Positions 56,449-64,000 of a DNA stretch of 64,000 nucleotides are shown piece by piece (position 1 is the stretch's first letter; every line of letters begins with the position of its first letter). The notes beneath the pieces are model-generated. The model ran no database searches, was not told the origin of the DNA, and saw only the letters and a list, made by a program, of their open reading frames with translations. Made by a program: the position numbers and the translations under genes. The stretch comes from Adiantum capillus-veneris. Its lineage: Eukaryota > Streptophyta > Polypodiopsida > Polypodiales > Pteridaceae. The DNA is taken from NCBI GenBank assembly GCA_014529385.2, contig CM043965.1, positions 11,892,412 through 11,956,411 on the forward strand, read 5' to 3'.

Positions 56449-58516
56449 CTACAAGGTGATTAATACCTCTAAGTCATTCATCTACAACCCTTTTCTCTCT
56501 AATAAGCATTTCTAGTTGACTCCATTCATACATGCTTAGGTACATTCTCAAATACACTCCTCAAGCCACTAACATTCATGATAATTGAATTCAGTTAGTG
56601 TGTGCATAAGGTTTCACTTTGCATTTAGGATCACATTTTTCCTTGATTTTAATCCATTGAAGGCCACGAATTCATTTTCAACGCTCCTCGAACGTCGTCC
56701 TATCAAAAAATCAAAGAAACACATATATATGTGTGTGCGTAGTGCAAGCTATTAATCAAGCCCGTCCACACACATTTTGAGGAAAGATTTTCTAATTAAC
56801 ACCTTGAATAAATCTCAAACTTTTTCCTTCAATATTCTAGTTTTTTTAGAAAATCAAAATCACTTTGTGTGCGCACTTGGGAGCATTCAATGCTCTTACA
56901 CTTTTTGGTGGGAAAAAGCCTCAAAAATTCTTCAAAGATTGGATGAGCACGTGAGACAACCCATATTTTAACAGTCGTTTCACTTTTGAATAAGGGGCAC
57001 AAGGGGTACCTCTCACATTTTAGGCATCTAGGACCTCAATATAGCGCTAATTTGGATTTAAATTTTCTCTTGCATCTACCTCTACTGTGTGCATACTTGT
57101 TTTGGTGTGAAGCTCTCATTGCCCTTTGTTGTTGACCTAGCCCATACTTTGCCAACAATAAGAACCAATTGAGCTTGTTGCCACTACTTCTCACGCTTAG
57201 CTTCATCACCTCCAAGTTGTGGCCCTCAACCTATCACACCCTCTACTATAATTGTCTTTATCATTATCCTACCCTACTCTTTACTTCTTGGAATATCCCT
57301 TGCCTAGGCCAACTTGGAAATTGTAAACTCTATCCCACTCGTGCTATTATGCCCATGGGCCTTGGCATAGCCCTAGCTACACATGCCCTTATTGCTTGAC
57401 TAACCAGTTGGGTTTTCTTTCAACCATGTCTTTCATTGCGTTTGCATTGCTCAAACCAAAGAAGTGACCCAAACAAGCAACTTTTAGTATCCAAGGCTTT
57501 GCTTATGGCCCTAAGGTCTTGGTGAATCCCTTTCCAATGAGGTCCCCAATGTACAACTCCAAAGTTGGATGTGGTCCTGGATAGGTCTAGCTCTATGCCT
57601 AATACAAACTAATGTCTTTTCAGTAAGAAAAATACAGAGAATAGATGTTTTCCATTGGCAATGGCTGTGGACTATAGCCTTAGAAGAAGACCTAGTCTTG
57701 TCTCACAAGCGGAAATGTAAAACATCTAAACGATCCAAAAGAAAAATTGTCCTTATAACCTCTGAAACTGAGACTAAGGCGTCCTTCTCCAACGCTTTTT
57801 TCCCTCTATGTGAGTGAGGGCATAGCCCTTGGTGGACTCCTCTTCCATTGAAGAAGTCTTCTAAATCTTAAATGCGCAAGGATGGATAGCTACCTAGTTA
57901 CTCAACTAATCAGATCCTCTTATCCATGATTCATAATCTTAGTCAATCCACACTTACCACCCTGCACTCACACATGCTTCTTTCTTTTCTAATTACTACC
58001 ACATCTTTTGAAATTTAAAATACTCTTTCCTTTTAATTGTTGGTATCATTAATTCCTTAAAGTATTCGAAACAACATTGAAAGAACTCTTCATAAAAAAA
58101 CATCTTTAATTTGAAGACAAGGTACGATCACTTAGCATAATGCTTGAAAATCTAACTCGTACTCAACTTGCCTCAAGCACACCTATACATGGATAAAAAA
58201 ACAGCACCCTTCCCAGTCCGAGTGGAAAAGAAATCACCCAAAGTTTGGCATGCCTTCAGGTAACTCGACGTAAAATCAGGCAGTCCCCCAATGATAGAAA
58301 AACGATATCCTAAGATATATACAAACATACACATGCATGAAGTAAAAGCTCCTTGTTATGGGTGTAACCGATTATAGTTGGGTGAAAATCCATCATTACT
58401 CATCACCTGCATTGAAAATATTTCAAGGAATTAGAGGTGTCTTGAGACAAGTTTTCTTAAGGGTGGTCAATCATATCTTTCCTAGTTCAACCATGCTAAA
58501 CCACCAAGGCTTTTTT
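56449..58516. other. possible internal sequence of the copia-type element, unassigned
   Basis: Downstream of the PBS. Open frames at 57169-57396 and 57569-57814 (the second ends in KRKCKTSKRSKRKIVLITSE) have no clear motif. No gag, RT or integrase could be confirmed. Confidence 0.3.
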
Positions 58517-59480
58517 TCTAGTTTATTGATTAGCTAGTTATAAAATAACTATCACATGTTTAGCATTATAATCTACCTTTAAAAATTATCTCACTAACTT
58601 CTAAGTTGATTTAATTGTCTTACTTGATTTTTTGCTAAAAATGGGGAATTTAAGCTATACTAATTAACAAAACTAGTTAACTAACTACAAGATAATTATC
58701 ACATATTTTTAACAAAATAATATACCTCTCAAAATTATGTCACTAACTTCTAAGCTGATTTACTAATTATCTTACTTAATTTTCTTTTAAAAATAAATAA
58801 TTTAAGCAATAATAATTAAAAACATAATAAGCTATTTATGAGGTAAACATCACAAGTCTCTAGCACTTTAACCTATCTCTAGAAATTATCTCACTACCAT
58901 TTAAGATGATTTATTAATTATCCTATTCAATCCTACATTTAAAAAAAAGAATCTAGCAATAGCTAGTAATTAGAAAAACTAATGAGCTATTTATGATATA
59001 ATTTTAACAAAATTTTAATACTATAATCTACCTCTTAAAATTACATCACTAACTTCTAAGCTATTCTACTAGCTATCTTACTTAAGTTTAATAAAAATAA
59101 AGAGTTTAAGCAATATTAACTAGTAGAATTAATTAATTAATCTTGAGATAATTATTACTGGTCATTAACACTTTAATATATCTCTAAATATTATCTCATG
59201 ATTCATTAAGCTATATTTCTAGATTTCCCATTAGTTTTAGGCTAAAAATCAACAATCTCTTGCTAAATAAATACCAAAACTAGGTTAAAAAGTTTGATAT
59301 AATTTCCATAGGTTTTTAACAATGTGTAAAATCTTTAAAATTAGTTCATAATCATCTAGGTTTATTTGGTATATTTATCCTTAATTAAGGCTAAAATTTG
59401 GTAATTTCAATCCTAATATAGGTTAACAACTAGCTAGATTACTAATCATAAACAAATATTTAGTATTCAAAATATTAATA
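58517..59480. repeat. AT-rich tandem satellite, period about 150 bp, six or more copies
   Basis: The marker block TCACTAACTTCTAAG and variants recurs at about 58592, 58741, 58892, 59047, 59195 and 59346, spacings 149, 151, 155, 148 and 151. Each unit also contains an ATAATxxACCTxT block before the marker and TTAAGCAAT/TTTAAGCTAT with TAATTA-type blocks after it. Units are diverged (roughly 70-80% alike by eye), so the array is old. No coding content. Confidence 0.8.
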
Positions 59481-62400
59481 ACATATAAAAATGTAATTAT
59501 TAGTAGATAGAGGCTTACTGTTTTCAAATTTATAAGATAGTTATAAAAATATACATAAATTAATATCCCTTTCACTACTCCGATGGAGTTAGTGTTGATT
59601 ACCTTGATCAATCAACTAGATTTTTTGCTCTCTAGTGATTTTCAGGTAGAGTCTCTCTATGCTAAAAAGAATTTACCAGTGTCTCCAAGTATGAGGAAAA
59701 AGTGAAGCCTAGGGACCTTTTTAGACAACTGGACATAACAAGATGAAAATTTCAAATAATAAGTTTTTTTCTTGTTTTTCTACGTTAATACCTTTAATTT
59801 GGAAAGGATTGCATGTCAATCAAAGCATTGTTCTTTGACAGAGTTCACAAGAAGAAAGGCTGCTAACCCTTGACTAGGTATTGTCCATTGACTTGGTATC
59901 AAGGGCGTTGACACAAAGGTTTGGGGATTTGGCAATATCTTTACATGCATGGCTTGCTAATATGGTGGATTTAGTTTCACCTCATCATTATCATGCTTCC
60001 GCTATAATGCCAACTAATCTATCAAGTACATAGTCAAATATTGAATATTTAAAAATATTTAATCAAAGAAACTTAAATCGTGGACAAAGTGCCTGAAGTT
60101 AGTCAATCTAATACAGTCACAATCACATCCAAGGTAGATGGGTCGATCCGTGACTTATGTTTTCTGTTGTATCTCTATGAGAGAGTGTCGTACAAAGAAA
60201 TTTTTGTATGCTTATAGGATGAGCTATGAGGCACACAATGTATGCAAAAAAGCATACATATGGGTCACACACTCAGGGGGTTCACCCTTTAAGTACCTAC
60301 CTATATAACGTGCGTTTGGGGGTATTTAAAAAAACCCTTTTTTAACATTTCTAAATGAATTAAATGACCCCTTATTTTAGGATTCCTTCCCAAATTTGAA
60401 TATATAAGCTCCTTCTTAATGTATCTCTGTTGAATTGCCTAAATTTTTTGCATTTTAAAACCCCTCATTTTGAACTCACGTTATACACTAACATGGTTCC
60501 ATAGTGCACCCCCAAAGTCACACACCACAATAGAATACAGGATTTTCCTCAGCCCAACATAATCTCTTTCTCTTTCTTTCCAAATTCTCTTAAGAGATAG
60601 TGAAATTAGATTTGATAAAATCTTTCTAAGTTGGTCTAGTAAAATGAAGGGCTAAGAGCCATTTTTTTCAGAATGGCTATAAGCCATCTATTTTTGAATG
60701 GCTTAGAGACATCTGTTGTAATTCATGAATGATTACTATCAAGATCAAACAAAACTACCCAATTGAGACCCATCAATTCTAATGGACAAGCAAGAGTCTT
60801 GCCATTAGTGAATTTTTGGGTGTCACTTTAGCACTACATACTTTTGATGAAAAAATCAATTTGAGTATTTTAAAGTCCTAAACTCGTAAGTATTATCTAT
60901 ACCAGGGTGTATAGATGAAGCAATCATTCAAACAACAAAAGTGACAGTGCTAGCATGCAAGAAACAAGAAAAAATGCCTCTATAGTCTTACACGAATCAC
61001 ACCGTCGGAAGGAAGAACTATTACACCGCCAAAAACACCTGTGATAACCACTTGTAGAGATTTATGACAAACCCATCAAGCATGGAACACACTCAAAATT
61101 AGGAGAAACCCAGGACATCATGACAAAGCTTGTCTTATGGAGATGTCTGTAGAGTATCCATAGGAAAAATACAGATGAGAGATGAAAGAGTTATGGCCAC
61201 TCGAACATGGGGGTGTGCTCTTTCTTCCTAAAAAATGAGCTCTCTGGAAGTTGTGCAAGTGTTGTAGATATTAAAATGGGGGCTCCCCTATCTTTTATTC
61301 CCCAAAAATCTTCTCTCTCTTCTCATTCGACAAGGCTTTCTCGCAAGACTCCTTTTTATTGGTCCTTTTTTGGGCTCAAATTGGGCATGAAATGGGCAAC
61401 CGTACCTTTTGACCAAGGGAGAGGGTGAGGCAAATCTCCAAAGGACCAAAATGAGTGTCGAGGCCCATGTCCACTTGGTGGGAATACAAAAATGTGTTAC
61501 CTCCCTCCCCATGAGCCCACGAGCCCCTCCAAAGCAAGCCTTGATAGCTCCTCACAAGGTGATACACTCATAATGGGCTCCCCATTTAGCCTATATACCC
61601 CACACTTCCCACTTTTTCCTTCCCATGTGGTATAATCCTCCCATAACATGGCACTTTCTCTCAATCTTCCCAAAACCCCTTGTGCCCAATAAATTTCCAT
61701 ATCTCCTCCCAAGCAAGAGAGCTTCTCAGACAAATTTCTCCGAAGCATAACTTGATGCTCCGTTCATAGAATGAAACACCTCAACACATGGCTCAAAGCC
61801 CATCATCTTTCCTGCTTGCAGAACTCTCAAATCTAATCATTTACAATTTCAATCATCAGGTTGGCCCAATTTCCTTTGTCACATGCACCCGCAATCACCT
61901 CCTAAGTTGAGACCGCTCAATTCGGATGCTCATAATTCATGATGTACAAGTCTGATTTACGTACTATAAAGCACGACAGAAAATATTTATTGAAAGCCAT
62001 GTTTTGGAGACTCAAACAAACCAAAACATCAGAACCCAATCTTGGCAAAATCACACCTCTATACATGATTCTCTACATGGTCACTTCCAAGACTTGCAGG
62101 ACTATGTACACATATATACACGAGGCTAGTGGGAAAGCTTTTCAACATGGCCTAATGACTTGATTCTCATCCAAAAAATGTCTGACAATGGATGCTCACA
62201 AAAAACCTAAGACTATTGATTTTATCTGTCTATAGCACAGTGAGTGTCTATAGGAGCACAGTTGGGGTAATACCCAACTCGTGATTACTAAATCACCCAT
62301 GGTCAATTCTTGGAATCTTCACACTTGAAATTTCAATGAAAGATCTTCTCATCTGCCAAGGGGCATTTATTGTATAATTTGGTATTTGCCCAATGGTTTC

Positions 62401-63610
62401 AAACTTCCAAGATAAGAGCAAAGATCATGAGGTAACTCTCTCTATCTACTCACTAATTTTTCTTTAGTGTTTAGTTCACATTCTATGCTAGTATACACTT
62501 TGATTCAATGTTACTAAATTGGATGTACATGCTACAATGTTTGTTCCCATTTTTCTCAGGTAATGTTGGAGAGAACCACTTTGGGAAAGTAGAGTACCAG
62601 GAAATTTCTACACTTTACAGTGATAGGCCAATATGGTCAGTTATGTTTCACACAGGTTGTTTATTACATGTGAGCAACATGGTCTAGGATCTGAAGAAGT
62701 TTGGTTTAGCCATTTTGGAGTGAGGTTCATGAAGGTCCCTCTCGCTCATGTCTGTGAGTGTTTGCAATTACCTCCACACAAAAGTACATATTGTACTTGT
62801 TGGATTTTCTAACATAAATTTATGAGACATATTGCACAAGTGAAGAATATCAGTCTCTAGACTGACACTGGCACCTGTTTCCTAATGATTTGTCGCAACC
62901 ATTTATTCAATTATTTTGAGCGCATAGTATCAGGAGCAATTTTAGTGGCCATAAATTGTCAGGTACTAAGTACATACTTGTAGAGGTTACAAGTATTGTA
63001 GAAAATATTGACAGATGCTTGTTACCATATCTAGGACGACTATGTTTGGTTAATGAAAATGTTGCATTGTTGGTACATAGATGCGATTGCTTCCCCATTC
63101 CACTATGGTCCAACTTTTGATGTGAGATTTTCACATAATTACCACATAAATCCTAGTCATGCAAATGTGGGTTTGAATAAGTTTGTGTTAAATGCATGCA
63201 CACTAGGTTCTATGGCCCTATTATTTAACATGGGTTTGTTTGGAATATCATGAAAATTCATGGACAATATAACTTACAAAGCATATTGCACCAAATGTGG
63301 AGTATTTCCACAAGATTCAGTGTAGATCTTCCAGCTACCATATGAGGTGTACACTTGGTATGGGTGTTTGTAGATAGATTAATTAAATTGTATACGATTA
63401 TTCAATCAGGTCCACTCTTGAACCAAGTTGGTTCATTCCAATCTCTATAACATATATGGATTGCATCAGAATTTTGTGAGTAATTGAGACCCACGTTTAC
63501 CAATCATTTTTTACAGATTGTCTGTACACGGCTTGGAATAAAACAGCAATATATACTACCACTCATCTAGATAAACATGGGTAGCTGGTAAGCATACACC
63601 TAAATGCTAA
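59481..63610. other. non-coding stretch, nothing firmly recognised
   Basis: It is AT-rich to about 61.2 kb. A moderately GC-richer patch at 61200-61760 has short open frames on both strands without motifs. A fragment near 60300 (CCTATATAACG) looks like a core promoter but has no gene attached. Confidence 0.4.
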
Positions 63611-63919
63611 ATGATTTGCCAAGAGAATGCATTAGTGAGAAGAAACTCAACTGACAAAGATTACATTTCCAATTTGGAGTTTGCTCATCATGATGCAAAG
63701 TATGTGGCGACTGGGTTTAGTCCTAGCATATTATTGTTAGGTTTTGAACCTTTATCATCAGTTTTGATGAGGACATTGCCTATTATTGAGAAACGCAAGC
63801 AAGTGGAGAACTTGATTGTTGGTGATGAAGACCTAAGCAAGCATGTTACTTTCATGGAAAGTTGTGACAATTTACTCTTGCATGTTTCATTTCTTTTAGA
63901 AAGTCTGGAAGCAAGCTAA
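63611..63919 (+). pseudogene. Ty3/gypsy integrase core, C-terminal scrap
   Basis: A 102-codon open frame contains DKDYISNLEFAHHDAKYVAT and TGFSPSILLLGFEP, matching the EFAYN...TG.SPF...YG.xP block just past the catalytic Glu of gypsy integrases. The catalytic core upstream is not recognisable. It ends at TAA 63917. Assignment rests on this one block. Confidence 0.55.
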
Positions 63920-64000
63920 TTGACAATGTAGACACCTCTTGGTTGTAGTAACTCATTTAATGTACTCGAGTGAGTTATAAATTGAGCCTATACCTTATTG

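Noticed and set aside
59885-59915. TGGTATCAAGGGCG, resembling a copia PBS
   Set aside because: It departs from the PBS after eight bases and no LTR end is visible before it.
61200-61760. GC-richer patch with open frames on both strands
   Set aside because: Neither strand shows a motif, and the frames overlap in a way typical of chance.
1-64000. CRISPR arrays, operons, tRNA or rRNA genes
   Set aside because: Nothing of this kind was seen; the repeats are plant-type microsatellites, satellites and LTRs.

Overview
This looks like a stretch of a large, transposon-packed land-plant nuclear genome. It has almost no convincing host genes. It does have several generations of decayed Ty3/gypsy and Ty1/copia retroelements, copia-type primer-binding sites matching the initiator Met-tRNA 3' end (TGGTATCAAAGC), long GA/TC and TA microsatellites, C-homopolymers and AT-rich degenerate satellites. 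The species cannot be named from sequence alone; a gymnosperm or other big-genome plant would fit.

Layout. 1-7 kb: microsatellites, a decayed copia pol remnant (about 1.8-3.6 kb) and a scrap of gypsy integrase. 7.2-11 kb: a decayed copia-type LTR pair enclosing a 1.34 kb DNA element with terminal inverted repeats flanked by TTAA on both sides. 14-19.4 kb: a minus-strand, apparently non-autonomous LTR element. 20.2-21.4 kb: gypsy integrase fragment with a polypurine tract. 22.3-28 kb: part of another gypsy-type element, with five copies of an almost perfect palindrome, a 212-bp-arm hairpin and a decayed accessory protein region ending at a PPT and LTR-like sequence. 30.6 kb: a GC-rich island with a 72-codon hydrophobic ORF, the only host-gene candidate. 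32.3-34.2 kb: a degenerate CATGGTCTTGGGACCA-type repeat field. 34.2-54.7 kb: a 20.5 kb Ty3/gypsy element (470-472 bp LTRs, GATTT target duplication) inserted in that field. It is itself split inside its integrase by a 9.4 kb second Ty3/gypsy element at 39.8-49.2 kb. 56.1-56.4 kb: a copia-type LTR with PBS. 58.5-59.5 kb: an AT-rich satellite with a period near 150 bp. 63.6 kb: another gypsy integrase scrap.

The best-preserved biology is the nested pair. The outer element has gag with three zinc knuckles, protease, RT, RNase H and integrase, and then about 3.5 kb of accessory coding sequence after integrase. The inner element is Tat-like: it has a second, archaeal-type RNase H after a first RNase H that has lost catalytic acidic residues. 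Its leader carries two small ORFs, tandem relatives of each other, upstream of gag. All reading frames of both elements contain stop codons, the outer one also frameshifts, so neither is autonomous now. LTR divergence judged by eye (about 6% outer, 2-3% inner) agrees with the nesting order. Boundaries of LTRs and repeats were found by eye and are exact only where target duplications are quoted.
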